A DNA stretch of 64,000 bases from Odontocerum albicorne (GCA_949825065.1 OX463842.1:4739723-4803722), one strand, 5' to 3'; shown: positions 21,855-32,945, counted from the first letter of the stretch. A program made the numbers and translations. Notes: generated by a model from the letters alone, not told the origin.

Positions 21855-22270
21855 ATATTATGGGATGAACAAGTTTGGTATTTCTGGAGTGATGATGTGT
21901 GAAGAGTTTGATTCCGCATGATGTTTCCAGTTGTAATTGAGTGTCACTGCTTGTCAGGTTGATGAGAACGTGCAACGGGTTTTTTTTTGTGTAATAAAAA
22001 ATTGGAAAGAAGTATCGATTTATTTTTTCATGCTAAATACAGGCCTTTATTGTACTCAGTGAGAGTACAATAAAGGCCTGTATTTAGTTTTTGCCTGTAA
22101 TCAATGAGATACAGGCAAAATCCTAGTTTACTGGGGATACGACAAATGAAAAGCGACTAACCCAGATCAATCAAAATAATGTATGTCTAAATTAAATTAC
22201 CTGTTTTTTTTTCGCAAATTATGTATATTTCTTGTCATGTGTAATAATAAATAAATAAATAAAAATTTAA
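21855..22270 (+). mobile_element. LINE 3' end (GTGTAATAATAAATAAATAA tail family), copy 1
   Basis: Shares TGATGTGTGAAGAGTTTGA, ATGTTTCCAGTTGTAATTGA, the CCTAGTTTACTGGGGATACG block and the CATGTGTAATAATAAATAAA tail with the copies at 41285 and 62530. Only the 3' UTR remains. Bears an extra perfect hairpin (22035-22085). Confidence 0.68.
22035..22085. repeat. Perfect 23 bp hairpin inside a LINE tail
   Basis: AAATACAGGCCTTTATTGTA-CTC and its exact complement around the 5 base loop AGTGA. Absent from the sister LINE tails at 41.7 and 62.9 kb, which have a shorter version, so it arose in this copy. Confidence 0.85.
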
Positions 22271-22562
22271 TGGTCCATGAAAAATATGGTAATATCACAA
22301 TATAAATGGATATTGAAAAAAAAAATATTTTGTAAAAAATATACAGAAACATTATTTTGCCCCTGTTGTAAAGATAATTTTTATGTACCATCTTGACTTA
22401 AGTCTAGTCAAGTGTTATTTTTTTTATCAGGGTTACTAGTTTTAAAACTGTTGATTTGAAAATACATATTTCAAGTGTTTTATTTTCTTTGCGATGACTT
22501 GTGCAATGTAGAGTACATACTTATGTAATTTTACTAGTTCATCATACCTGTTTATTTTTTAG

Positions 22563-22844
22563 AGGCTGAAAAATTCCAATTTCAACGTGGCCCAAATCGA
22601 CGAGTTAAGAAAAAATAAGATGCTAAAGGATGTGGATGATGAGAAAAAGCAACAGCATGATGCTTTGATGAACGAGTTTAAGAAGGCACACAGGAAGATG
22701 TTCGCTAACAGCGCCAGCACCCAAAGTCAGGAATCCACAGACAGCCCTGATGGATCAGACAGGACAAAAGACACCTCAGATAGGTCAGAACAGGGCACGG
22801 AGACTGCCAGGTCTACTGGCTCCACTGTTGTGCTGGCTTCATCG
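22563..22844 (+). CDS. USH1C: Harmonin-like gene, exon 5: charged coiled-coil region
   Basis: Acceptor TTATTTTTTAG before 22563 and strong donor TCG|GTAAGA after 22844; 94 codons, phase 0 at both ends. Residues 1-50 are highly charged and helix-forming (VAQIDELRKNKMLKDVDDEK, then FKKAHRKMFANS), probably coiled coil continuing from LQKRAE of exon 4. Then a Ser/Thr/Asp-rich tail (STDSPDGSDRTKDTSDRSEQ) up to STVVLASS. Harmonin also has a coiled coil after PDZ2, which fits. The frame stays open a little past the donor, then stops, so the gene must continue in a further exon that I cannot place. Confidence 0.83.
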
Positions 22845-23059
22845 GTAAGAATTTTATTTATTTTACTAAATTTTTTTGTCATTTACATCGAAATCATTTA
22901 GTATGTAAATGCCATCTATGAGATATGGCTGGAGTCGTCACTTTTATTGGTTCACTCAACTGAGAGTACTTTGTGCTCTTTGTAGGATTAATTTCACAAA
23001 TATGAGATTCTCATTTTTTGTTAAATTTAAATATTGTTTTCAACACTTTTGACTTCAAA

Positions 23060-23595
23060 TTTCAATTATTTAAATTTGAAGTCAAAAATGATAATAATTG
23101 AAATTCAATTGCTGAAAACATGAAAAAATATCAACCGACGTTCACAAAACGGGCACAGACTCCACCTCGTATGGATGCCCGCGAGCTACTGAGACGGGAC
23201 TCGGAACACTAACACTGTGTATATTATACCTCAAGGAAGAAACAACTGCGAACTGAGATTCTATTTCTTGCGTTCCCATATACCGAAGTAGAGTGAGAGT
23301 GAGACATGAAAAGCGTAGCTTCCTCACCCATAGCGGTTTTTAGAATGAATATACCTACGTCACATACTGGCACACGTTTGATTGTATTGGTGAATTTATT
23401 CCCGATTTTCACAAAATAACTCTGATGTGGCCGATAAGTGCTACTTATTATTAATATTATTATTTTTTTCATTCAATGCATAGATGTATTATGGAGGAAT
23501 ATCTAAAATCGGAACCCAGTATTTATTATATTTATAGAGATATTAAAGTTTTTAGAAGCAATGTTTACTAGTTACACATCACAGGGAAGGAAGGG
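23060..23595. mobile_element. TTAA-flanked piggyBac-like MITE, copy 3 (left end lost)
   Basis: Right end CAGGGAAGGAAGGG is followed by TTAA at 23596-23599. The body matches copies 1, 2 and 4. The left ~60 bases are replaced by an inverted copy of the ACTTCAAATTTCAATTA segment (about 23050-23070), so the left TIR is missing. Confidence 0.68.
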
Positions 23596-23859
23596 TTAAT
23601 GGATATTAATTAATATGCATGCGAGGGGAGGGGAATTTGAATTAAGAGATTGTACATGTTACTCTAGGAGTGAAATTGCCTCTTTATGACAATTGTTGAA
23701 CATGTATTATAAATAGATAACCTGGATTACGTTTACCATAGGAATGGAAAGAAAAAAAATTTGCAAGTTACATTGGGTAGTTATTTTTTACATTAATTCC
23801 TAAGTTTTTCTTTGCCGAGACACTTTCATTAAAATAATAAAAACAAAAGCACAATTTAA

Positions 23860-23955
23860 CATAAATAACACCATTTAGAGAGCAAACTCTCCTCAAAGGC
23901 GCTCCAACTTGGGACGTGAACCCTCTATTAGACAGATTGAAAATATTACAAAATA
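23860..23955 (-). mobile_element. tRNA-derived SINE fragment (family 2), copy 2
   Basis: Minus strand AGAGGGTTCACGTCCCAAG resembles a degenerate B box, and GAGGAGAGTTTGCTCTC matches the copy at 8200-8290. It abuts the mariner at 23970. Confidence 0.35.
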
Positions 23956-23969
23956 AATATTGTATTGTA

Positions 23970-24885
23970 CTACTTGATCAAAAAGTTTTAGGACCGGCCA
24001 CCATGTGGCGCTGTCAGTCACCCGATTAGAATTCTTTTTTTTTTTGTTAGGTTACCACATCTATCATTGACACTTCTTCCCTCCAAATTTCAGCGTCATA
24101 GCTTAACATTTGTAAAAGTTACGCTGTATTGAGTACATCTACCTTTGTGAGTGTTTTCAATTTTTTACAAGTTTGAAAATGGCATTAACTGTGCATCAAC
24201 GAGTTTGCATTAAATTTTGTGTGAAAAACGGATTTAACGGTCAGCAGACCTTGGAAATGTTGGAGAAGTGTTTTTTGGTGGCACGAACACTTCGGAAGTG
24301 GTCGTGAGTCGGTCGAGGATGAAGAACGCAGTGACAGTCGAAAACCGATCAAAACATCGATAAAATTAGAGAAATGTTGGCCGAAAAATATTTTCTATAT
24401 TTTCCGACTTGAACATCGCTTATGGATCCGCTCAAGACATTTGATTAGTGATTTGGGCCTCAGACGTGTCGCTGCAAAACTGGTGCCGAAAGACCTCAAT
24501 TTCATGCAAAAAAAGGACCGAGTTGAAATCGCGAAAGACATGATTTCCATGAGTTTTTGACCAAAAACAACACGACTACTATCCAGCAGCCTTTGAATTC
24601 ACCTGATCTGGCTCCCTCCGACTTTTTCCTGTTCAACCGACTTAAAAAACCGCTTCGCGGAACGCGTTACAGCACCCGAGAGGATGTCATGAAAAAATCG
24701 AAGACGACTCTGATGGACATACCGAAAATTGAGTACCAGCGGTGTTTCGAGGATTGGATCAAGCGCTGGCGTAAGTGCGTTGCAGTCGATGGGGAGTACT
24801 TTGAAGGGGACCATATCAATTTTGATGAATAAACTTGTATTTTCGATTTTATGAATAAAGTCTTAAAACTTTTTGATCAAGGTAG
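23970..24885 (+). mobile_element. Mariner deletion derivative, copy A
   Basis: TIRs CTACTTGATCAAAAAGTTTT and complement of the right end CTACCTTGATCAAAAAGTTT, flanked by TA at 23968-23969 and 24886-24887. 916 bp. It shares one internal deletion junction with the copy at 49165. Confidence 0.88.
24179..24832 (+). pseudogene. Mariner transposase, central region deleted
   Basis: Begins MALTVHQRVCIKFCVKNGF; the N-terminal domain then runs through several frameshifts. After a KDMISM-like block the gene jumps straight to NSPDLAPSDFFLFNRLKKPL (third catalytic Asp) and continues open to the stop (24557-24832, ends FEGDHINFDE). The segment with the first and second catalytic Asp is absent, so no active enzyme is possible. 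Confidence 0.82.
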
Positions 24886-24892
24886 TATTCCA

Positions 24893-25100
24893 CTTTCGTT
24901 CTATACAATACAATCTGGCAGACTTGTTGCCTCGTTGCAATCTCTTTAAACCAACCAGAAAGATGTTAATGAAGCCTTGAGTGAAAACCAGACTATAATC
25001 CATTTTGAAAAAATCCTGGGTTCCAACAGGAATCGAACGTGCAACCCCCGGGTTTGGAAGCATGTGTCTTAACAACTAAGGCACAGAGATCGTCGAGAAA
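24893..25100 (-). mobile_element. tRNA-derived SINE with LINE-like tail
   Basis: Minus-strand order: polymerase III A box TGCCTTAGTTGTTAAGAC, B box GTTCGATTCC, an A-rich joint, the CAGTCTGGTTTTCACT-like body (ATAGTCTGGTTTTCACTCAA), then GGTTGGTTTAAAGAGATTGC and the CCAGATTGTATTGTAT end. The tail matches local LINE 3' ends, the usual way SINEs borrow LINE machinery. It lies immediately beside the mariner right end. Confidence 0.7.
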
Positions 25101-25104
25101 TATA

Positions 25105-25715
25105 TGTATGTGTAAGTTTAGTTTTAGGATATGAAGGTAGTGGCTGTGGTCATTAGATTAGGTTCTTCCCCACATCTGTATATGTTCAGAAAAACGCTCT
25201 AATACTCTATTTACATCCTACATATGATAGTTTCTATTGTGTAACCAAGGCTAGGTGAAGATTTAAACCTGGATATTCCTGTAGACAGCTTCTTTCTTGC
25301 TACCAGACAATTCAGACCTTTGACTAACTGGCTATTAAATGGATTTTAGTTTATGATAGGATCATCTTGGGTAGCTCATAAATCTTATCAGTTATTTTTG
25401 AGTTCAGACCGCTTTTCTAATTTAATTGATGTTAGTAATCTTTTTGTTGTTTGTTCTAGATCATTGAGATGAATTAACACGAATAATATTATCTCTAATA
25501 GAATTCCTTTGTTCCACTAAAAATTATTTGGAAAATTTATATTTTCAATTAAAATTAATCACTGCATGTTATTTTATGAATAGAATTGTCTATTATAATT
25601 TAATACACTGATACAATTACAAGTCGTCATGATATCTTAGAAAATGGAAACTCATTTCCTTATTTTACATTGTTAAGAAATTCAACGATTATTCATTATT
25701 TACTAAACAAAGAAA
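25105..25715. other. No gene seen; AT-rich
   Basis: No recognisable element or coding segment. Confidence 0.45.
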
Positions 25716-25721
25716 ATAGTA

Positions 25722-26674
25722 CGAGGCATATCCAGAAAGTAAGTGTACTGAATTTTAGTAGGTTACAATTTTTTTTATTTAAACAAAAAAATTACGTGGT
25801 TACCGTAGTACATATGTAAGCTATTTTTCAACATAGTCGCCATTCCTCTCAATGCAGGTGGTGAAGCGGGGTATTAACTTTTTGATGCCTTCCTCGAAGT
25901 AGTTTCCCGCCAACCCCTCCGTCCACTTCTCCACCTCCTCCTTTACCTCCTCGTCGGTTGAAAACCTTTTTCCACCCATGTGCAGCTTCAGGGAGGTAAA
26001 GAGATAGTAATCTGAAGGTGCTAGGTCAGGGTAATGCGCGGGATGGTTCAGGACATCCCATTTAAACGAGGCGAGCAGTTCATTCGTGGCGTTGGCCGTG
26101 TGTGGTCTGGCATTGTCGTGCAGCAGGCAGACTCCCTTTGTCAGCATGCCTCTCCTATTGTTCTGAATCGCCCTCCCAATTTTTTTAGGGTCTCACAGTA
26201 TCTTGCAGAGTTGATGGTCTCCCCTTGAGGCATATATTCAATTAAAATTATGCCTTGACAGTCCCAAAACACGGATGCCATGATTTTCTTGGCTGAAATT
26301 GTGGTTTTGAACTTTTTGGCGGAGGGTGAAGAGGTGTGACGCCCCTGTTGAGACTGCCTTTTGGTTTCAGGCGTGTAGTGTGCAACCCAAGTTTCATCTC
26401 CAGTAACGATGGAGTGGAGAAATTAATCTCAATGGAGTTTGCAGCGCCTCAAAAACTCTTGCCCGGCATTATTTATTTTGCACTTGGCGGGAGATTGGGT
26501 TGACATTTTTCACGAAACGTGTTGTCGCGTCGACACTTCTCAACGTACTGACCTCGAACCGGTCTCGTTGCGGAGGGGAAGGGTCAGGCTACACGGAAGT
26601 GTAGCCAACATGTCTTAAATAAAATCCATCCGGTCGTGAGAGCCTCAGAACACTTACTTTCTGGATACGCCTAG
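25722..26674 (-). mobile_element. Mariner, 5' part of gene lost, complete ends
   Basis: Left CGAGGCATATCCAGAAAGTA and right complement CTAGGCGTATCCAGAAAGTA, with TA at 25720-25721 and 26675-26676. 953 bp. Same family as 11338-11960, and longer at the 5' side. Confidence 0.88.
25821..26345 (-). pseudogene. Mariner transposase, C-terminal half
   Basis: From ISAKKIMASVFWDCQGIILI through a frameshift or short indel near 26150 to an intact C-terminus 25821-26147 with LLHDNARPHTA (second Asp) and PDLAPSDYYLF (third Asp), ending YVEK. Upstream (26345-26460) frames are scrambled, and the DNA-binding domain is not found. Confidence 0.83.
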
Positions 26675-26911
26675 TATATAGTGAACATATGGTATATACA
26701 CTATAATAATCAATTAAATAAATGAGATTAAACAATAAAAATCCTTGATGTTGCTAAATTTTACTTAATAACTCTGCTATTTCAGGAGCTCCACTGGTTG
26801 AGTTTTCTTTAAGGGTGAAGTTCATGCGTTTGTATTGTACAATATTATGATATTTAAAGTTTGTGATATGATATTTAAAGCCTTAAATTATCTGGCAAAG
26901 TATTGTATTCT

Positions 26912-27595
26912 TCTTCCGTGGTTGCAGTCCTAAGACTGGTTTGCAGCAATTTGAACTCTTCTCCTCCATTCCCCCCTGTCCTGTGCGGCTCTTTTTAAGT
27001 CTGTGTATGTTGAGCAGCGCACGTCCACCAACAGGTCCTCCAGGTACTCTCGGCGTGGGCGTCCCCTAGAGTTTGTCCCCTCGGACATGCCCTCCATTAT
27101 GGCATGCAAGAGGCCCTCTTGTCGTATTATATGACCGATCCATCTTGCACGCCTTTCGGACAGGATCCTGAGCAGGTGCCTTCCTCCTTCGATTCGTTGG
27201 AGAACCTCTTCATTTGTGATGCGGTCTCTCCAGGAAATTCCTAATAGTCTTCTATAGGACCACATCTCAAAAGCCTCTAGTCTTCGTCTATCTCTTTCGG
27301 ATAGGCACCATGTCTCGCAGCCGTACATCAAGATACTCTATACATAGGTCTTGATGAGGAGTATTCTCAGTTTAAGGTCTATATTATTTGATTCTATTAT
27401 TTTCGACCTTTTATTAAATGCAAGTCTAGCCTGATGTATACGGCTGTCGACCTCGCTCTTGGACCGACCGTCCCATGTTATTTTGCTGCCGAGGTAGACA
27501 AACTCCTTGGTGTTCTTTAGTGGTTTACCCGACATCACTATTCTCATCTGGTGCTGCGCTCGGCCTACAGTCAGCAGCTTTGTTTTGTCTTGTAT
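26912..27595 (-). pseudogene. 5'-truncated LINE, reverse transcriptase C-terminus
   Basis: Two minus-strand frames separated by one stop (about 27337): 27338-27547 (RIVMSGKPLKNTKEFVYLGS, TWDGRSKSEVDSRIHQARLA) and 26930-27331 (MYGCETWCLSERDRRRLEAF, LLGISWRDRITNEEVLQRI, RARWIGHIIRQEGLLHAIM, RGRPRREYLEDLL). The 3' end is marked by AACCACGGAAGAAGAATAC. Nearly identical copies at 43405 and 47920 show recent activity of this lineage. Confidence 0.88.
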
Positions 27596-27599
27596 AACA

Positions 27600-28020
27600 T
27601 AACTAAACTATATATTTAGAACGTTCCCTGTAGAAGATGCAGTATGTTCAGAATATCTGGGTCTTAGACTACAAACCGCATTGTTGATACAAACCAAGTA
27701 AATATGATCATCAGTAATCTTGATTGTGGATTCGTTGTAGCTGGTGAAACGTCGTGTGGAATAAATAGATTTCTTCTGGAGTTAGATTTAGATTGATTGA
27801 ATAAGAATTTGTCTCAGGGTTTAAAAAATGATCTCAGTCTGCTTCGTAATATCAGGCCATTTAGGATCTTTTTGTTAGTTTTAAGAAATTTCTATACGGT
27901 AATTATCATGGCAGGTTATACTGTGCATAATTAAATTATATTTTTCTGACATGATATTTTTTTCAGTCATGTATTTTTATTGACTAAAACTTTTATAATC
28001 CTGCTCATGGCAATAAAAAT
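27600..28020. other. No gene seen
   Basis: A short piece at 27695-27770 has GGTGAAACGTCGTGTGGAAT followed by AAATAG, reminiscent of retroelement ends with GAAAC motifs, but too short to classify. Confidence 0.4.
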
Positions 28021-28026
28021 ACTATA

Positions 28027-28596
28027 CTAGAGAAAATATAGGATGGTCCCTGTGACGTTGGAAATGTCATGTCTCAAAGGGATGGGATAAAATAGTTTTT
28101 TTTTTACAAATCTAATAGTTTTTTTATAAATCGAAGAATTGTTTTTCTCTAAACTGACGTTTTAATTCCTAATTTTCATTATACTGACTTTCTAATATAT
28201 TGTATGATTTGTATCTATCTTTAAATAGGCCAAGATCCACTATGAATTAATACTAATTATGAACATTTCATTTTAGGTATAAAAAAATCGAAAATCCAAT
28301 TATCGTATATCCCATCCCTAGCCAATGCAGACTAACGTAGTGACTTTTGACAATCGTCACCAAATATTATTTGATTTTAACAAACTGACATATTTTTGCT
28401 AATTTGTAACAAGATGTATTAATTGGTGATTATTGTTAGTTTTACGTAATGTATTTACCTAACTAACTTGCTATTTATTAGAATCGAGGCTTATATTAAA
28501 GTTGATAAAATAATTGAAATTACTGAACGTCGTTACAAGGTTGTATTGGGGCAAATTTGTGAACTGTCACAGGGACCATGCTACATTTTCTATATA
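28027..28596 (+). mobile_element. CTTGAG MITE family, copy 3
   Basis: Left CTAGAGAAAATATAGGATGG, right GGACCATGCTACATTTTCTA, TA context at both ends. Tips mutated, body well conserved. Non-coding. Confidence 0.8.
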
Positions 28597-29070
28597 ATAG
28601 AAATGCCTATTCAAAAAGATGAAATTGCTAACTTTTCTTTATCTCTTTTTTACTTGTTATATATGACTAAGTACGAGTATGATGGACTATATTGGAGGTT
28701 GCACTGTATACAATGAAAATGTAAAAAATATAAAATAATTTTTTAAATTTAACCATGCTAAATTGTCACTCTAACAAAGTATGTTCAAATTTTGAATAAA
28801 ATCAGCGCATACATTGAATTAATACAGATGGTTAGTGCATGGTAAACAAACATAGGCTAAATAAAGGATGTAGGTGAGGTTTTGCACAGAATAAACCTAA
28901 TTCAGTTATATACGGTATTCGACATGAATAAAATTGATTGAAATCTATTTCATACTTTATATTAATCATATAATTTTTTTGTTAATACACATTACATATA
29001 TTAGCATTAATTTATTTATCCGATTAATGAAAAGAAATTAATGCAAAGGTGCATACAGTATACTTTAACA

Positions 29071-29554
29071 CAAGAGTTCCCAAAGTGGTCGATATCGACA
29101 CCCTGGGCTTGATTTGATTTTTCTAGGGGTCGATAGTTTCAATAGACCCCCTTACTATTGCTATTTGTTTGTTACTTCAAAATATCTATGATTCAAATAG
29201 GTACCTCATTAAGAATGTTTGTCAATATTTTTACTTGTTTTATTCACATATTTATTTCATAAATGTCAAAAATTAAAAAAAACTGCTCGTATTTTTTTGC
29301 TTTTATTTTCGTCAGCGCAGATTTCAATATTAAATGCTGCACAAGATAATGCTATAATCCGTAGTCCTTTTATCTTTTTCAATCCTTAATTACAAGTGAT
29401 TAAAACGAAAAGTTTGTTATCTAGTGAAATATTTAATATCGAGTACTGTACAAACTTATTAATTTGAGTAAGTGAAGTAAATGACTAGAGGGTCGACGGT
29501 TTTAAAAGTTTTTAGTTAAGGGGTCTGCGGCCGAAAAAAGTTTAGTAGCTCTTG
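29071..29554. mobile_element. hAT-like MITE with exact 8 bp target duplication
   Basis: CTTTAACA is repeated at 29063-29070 and 29555-29562. The element runs from CAAGAGTTCCCAAAGTGG to a right end whose complement is CAAGAGCTACTAAACTTTTT. An 8 bp duplication with CA(A)G tips fits the hAT superfamily. 484 bp, no transposase. Confidence 0.88.
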
Positions 29555-29639
29555 CTTTAACACATCCATAAATTAATTTAGTGAAATCTCTAGTATTCTC
29601 CACATCTCGAAGGCAAAATCATGTTTCTTTCCTTAGTTT

Positions 29640-30115
29640 CATATGTTCCATGTTTTCACTCCATACAGTGATGATGAGCAAGTAGGAAACAAACATGATA
29701 GATACCTTCAAGATACGGTGCTGGATGCGTATGTTCCGAATACCACGAACGTTAAGGTGCACCAATATCTATATTATCCAAGAATTAAAGATTACTGAAA
29801 GACTTTAAACAACATTCAGGAAAATAATTCGATCATACTTTGGGATGTTGCCAGAAAGGACAGCGAAAATTTTGAAAAGCTGGTGATCACATGCACAGTT
29901 GATAGAAAATGAGCAATAGGAAGATATTCTTTAAGATGGACAGACCAAAGAAAGGAGTTAACAGGATCCTCCTTAAATATTGCATTCAACATATCCCATC
30001 ACCAGACAGAGGAGAGACAGGCGGTGCAGCAAATTTCAGACATAACAGAGGACCACGATAATTATCATTGCATACATGATGGAGAAAATGATCTACACCA
30101 TATGAAATAAAGAAG
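29640..30115 (+). mobile_element. Decayed LINE reverse transcriptase tail
   Basis: Sister of 9115-9545. Pieces include HQYLYYPRIKDY, then ARKDSENFEKLVIT, then GRYSLRWTDQRKELTG, ending in an EDHDNYHCIHDGEND-like stretch. Multiple stops. No clear ends. Confidence 0.55.
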
Positions 30116-30147
30116 TATTTTTTGTTATTGGCTTAACCACATTCTAG

Positions 30148-30760
30148 AGCGAAAATGGTTAACCTGTGGATCGCGCGCCACATGGGTCCCACCAGCGTGT
30201 ATTGTGCGGCCTGCGAACTGCTTTTTTTTTTAAATTTTAAACAATGAGACATAGTTGCAAGACATAGATAGTATTATAAATGAGAAACAGTGTCATGTTT
30301 CACTTGAACTTTTAAAAGTTGTTGTTTATTTTAAATTGACCTAACAATTTTGTTTGAAATATTATATATAATTATTTTATGTAAGAGTAAAAAACATTTT
30401 ATTTATTACAATAAACGTGTGGTGGTAGAGTACAGGAAGTAAAGCGCTGGACTTTGGAGTACGTTACCTCATTTGTTACACTAAACATGTGGTGGTAAAG
30501 TATAAGGAAGTAAAGTGCTGGACTTTGGAGCATGTTACCTCATTTATTACAATAAACATGTGGTGGTAGAGTGTAGGAAGGGAAGCGTTGGACTTTTGAG
30601 CAAAATTTAGAGTATGTAACCTCATTTTCAAGCATGTTTAAAATTAATTGATATGCCTCTTCATAAAATAAAATAAACATGCGGCTTGCGAGACTAAACC
30701 CAATGCCAGTTTTGGTACACGGCTCAAAAAGGTTAGCCGCCCCTGTTCTATAGGAATCCA
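30148..30760. mobile_element. hAT-like MITE carrying a 71 bp tandem repeat
   Basis: The right end complement AACAGGGGCGGCTAACCTTT is the classic hAT tip; the left end GAAAATGGTTAACCTGTGG is a diverged match. A possible 8 bp duplication (ATTCTAGA versus TTCTATAG) is imperfect. Inside, 30411-30605 holds nearly three copies of a 70-71 bp unit with GTGGTGGTAGAGTACAGGAA. Confidence 0.6.
30411..30605. repeat. Tandem repeat, 70-71 bp unit, 2.7 copies
   Basis: GGTGGT starts recur at about 30421, 30491 and 30562. Each unit holds AAGCGCTGGACTTTGGAG and CATTTATTACAATAAAC variants. Confidence 0.8.
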
Positions 30761-31184
30761 TTCCATACTATAGGGCCAGCCACTTCAAAATATCAAGTGT
30801 ATTTTGTGAATCACACGTGATTAGCTAAAACCAGTATAAAAAATAAAGTGAATAATTAAAATTCACAACTTTTTATATCCCATTAGTGTCTATCACTGAA
30901 TCAAAGTATTGTTCTATTTTCAGAAACACCCGCTGAATTGAATTAATGCATTTTATCTTGCAAAGTATAATTGAAATGTGTGTATATGCTTATCTTGAAT
31001 TCAAATGATGGATTCAAACAGGTGTTTTAAAATGAAATCCTATTTGAAAATATCGTTTATATTTTTTTATGTACATATTTAAAAAATTTATTTTCAATTA
31101 TATATTTATTTTAAAAATTAAACTTTTTTTACCTTTATGAACTTAAGCTAATATATAGAGAAAAATATTGAAAAGTGTGTTGCT

Positions 31185-31310
31185 GCAGGTGACAAGGTCA
31201 ACATACTACCGGTTGAGGCTTATTTTTAATACTTTGGTTGGTTGGAAGAGATTGTTACATGGCAATAAGCTCGCCAGGTTGTACTACATACAACGAGAGT
31301 GTAATACATA
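31185..31310 (+). mobile_element. SINE/LINE 3' tail fragment
   Basis: TTGGTTGGTTGGAAGAGATT, then GGCAATAAGCTCGCCAGGTT, the tail also seen at 37610 and 53343-53640. Confidence 0.55.
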
Positions 31311-31329
31311 CAACTCTTTTTATTCATAC

Positions 31330-31500
31330 ATAGCATCATGCCAATTCCTTTCCAGGGTAGGCTTCTACATCCATACACAAACAACTCCTACAATTTCTCT
31401 GAGTTAATACGTTTCATTCTTTCAAAATATCATTCACTTGATCCAACCATACTTTCGTTAGTATTCGTCTACCACGCCTTTCAGTCACATTTGCACTATA
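31330..31500 (-). mobile_element. Decayed RTE-like LINE fragment, abutting a MITE
   Basis: Minus-strand sequence with GTGGTAGACGAATACTAACG and TGGTTGGATCAAGTGAATGA matches the RTE-like RT tail (RKVWLDQVN-type). It is cut at 31500 by the CTTGAG MITE. A second partial copy continues at 32095. Confidence 0.5.
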
Positions 31501-32055
31501 CTAAAGAAAATGTACCATGGTCCCTGTGACGTTTCACAAATTTGCCCCAATACAACTTTGTAACGCCGTTCAGTAATTTTAATTATTTTATCAACTTTAA
31601 TATAAACCTCGATTCTAATAACTAGCAAGTTATTTAGGGAAATACATTACATAAAACTTACAATAATGACAAATTTTGTTACAAATGAACAAAAATATGT
31701 CAGTTTGTTAAAATCAAATAATATTTGGCGACGTTCGTCAAAAGTCACTACGTTAATCTGCATTGGCTAGGGATGGGGTATACGATTTTTTTTATACAAT
31801 ACATAAAATTAAATGTTCGTAATTAGTATTAATTCATAGTGGATCTTGGCCTATGTTATTTAAAGATAGATACAAATCATACAATACATTAGGAAGTCAG
31901 TATAATAAAAATTAGGAATTAAAACGTCAGTTTAGAGATAAACAAATTTTCGATTTATGAAAAAACTATTCGATTTGTAAAAAAAACTATTTTACCCCAT
32001 CCCTTTGAGATATGACATTTCAAACGTCAAAGGGACCATGCTATATTTTCTTGAG
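31501..32055 (-). mobile_element. CTTGAG MITE family, copy 4 (reverse)
   Basis: Left CTAAAGAAAATGTACCATGG, right complement CTCAAGAAAATATAGCATGG, TA either side. Inserted in RTE-like sequence. 555 bp. Confidence 0.82.
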
Positions 32056-32094
32056 TATAAAAATACAAAAAAGTAAATAACTTGCTTGTATCAG

Positions 32095-32520
32095 AATAAC
32101 AACTATTACTCTTCTCTAATTTCCCACTTTTCCATCTTTCTAAATATCATACACTTGATCCAACCACACTTTTCTTAGTCTTCCTTTACCACGCCTTACA
32201 CTCAAATTTGCACTATATTATATGTTTATTTTATTAGTCTCTCTTCATTCATTCGTTTTACATGCTCAAACCATCTCAGAGAGCTCTTCTTTAACTTACT
32301 CAACACATCAAATATAAGTTCACATTCATCTCTTATCACATTCATTATTCTGTTATGCATTGTCACCTCATGTATTATTCTCAGTGCATGCATTTCTACA
32401 CCATTGATTTAGCTCTTTTCATTAGTTTCATTCCTGTACATCAAATTATTACGTAACTTAACTATAGTTTACAACATTACTAAAATGCTATCGTAAACTA
32501 TTGTCATCTTAGCAGATATT
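32095..32520 (-). mobile_element. Decayed RTE-like LINE fragment
   Basis: Minus strand includes CTGAGATGGTTTGAGCATGT (RWFEHV) and GTGGTTGGATCAAGTGTATG. Upstream it reaches the QNNECDKR-like linker region. Several stops. Confidence 0.5.
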
Positions 32521-32553
32521 GATGCTGTGCGGATCGATTATATATGTTTTAGT

Positions 32554-32731
32554 TGTTGATATGTATTCACTATATTGACAATACTCTGTGTCACAATGCT
32601 CTGAATATATTTTGTACAGTATTGTTACAAGTTTGTCTTGCCCTATATAAGAGCAAACCCTGTATCACTTGTGTCCCGCATTAAATAAACTTAACATTAG
32701 TGCTCCATTGTCTTTGTTTTTTATCGCTACA
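32554..32731 (+). mobile_element. Possible short LTR
   Basis: TGTTGATATG at 32554 to CGCTACA at 32731 gives TG...CA ends. Between them are TATATAAGAG (TATA box, ~32643) and AATAAA (~32683), the usual order in an LTR. No target duplication or internal domain adjoining, so weak. Confidence 0.3.
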
Positions 32732-32859
32732 CGCCGTTCAATATCCCTTTTAACTCTTACATGATCTGAGAAAATATTACCCAAATAGCAGAATTCCTCA
32801 ACTTGCTGCAATATTTCATTATTCACTCATATATCGTATTTACTTATCCTCATATTTTT

Positions 32860-32945
32860 TTTGTGGTTCTATCGGGAAACGAACCCGAAATCTTCAGATG
32901 GAAATCAAACTTCTTACCACCTAGATTACAGAGGTTGCATAGTAC
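32860..32945 (-). mobile_element. tRNA-derived SINE head
   Basis: Minus strand TAATCTAGGTGGTAAGAAG resembles an A box and TCGGGTTCGTTTCCCGAT is a B box with palindromic TΨC-like stem. Confidence 0.45.

Larger units (their letters stand above)
3853..22844 (+). other. USH1C: Harmonin-like PDZ scaffold gene, five exons visible (partial)
   Basis: Gene span holding the five exons listed separately. Phases at the four internal junctions are 2, 0, 2 and 0, so all five join in one frame to about 427 residues. The PDZ domain is split over exons 1-3 and matches the known harmonin PDZ2 pattern: an LGCG loop, GPxxKPGIF, GDQI, NGxDF, EAVNxxKxSRxL and AGxELF. Harmonin proteins are cytoplasmic scaffolds that bind C-terminal tails of cadherins and myosins. 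The 5' exons (N-terminal domain, PDZ1) must lie upstream; no PDZ3 exon is seen. Introns are 2.7-6.5 kb and full of transposons. An alternative is another whirlin/harmonin-group PDZ protein. Confidence 0.78.
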
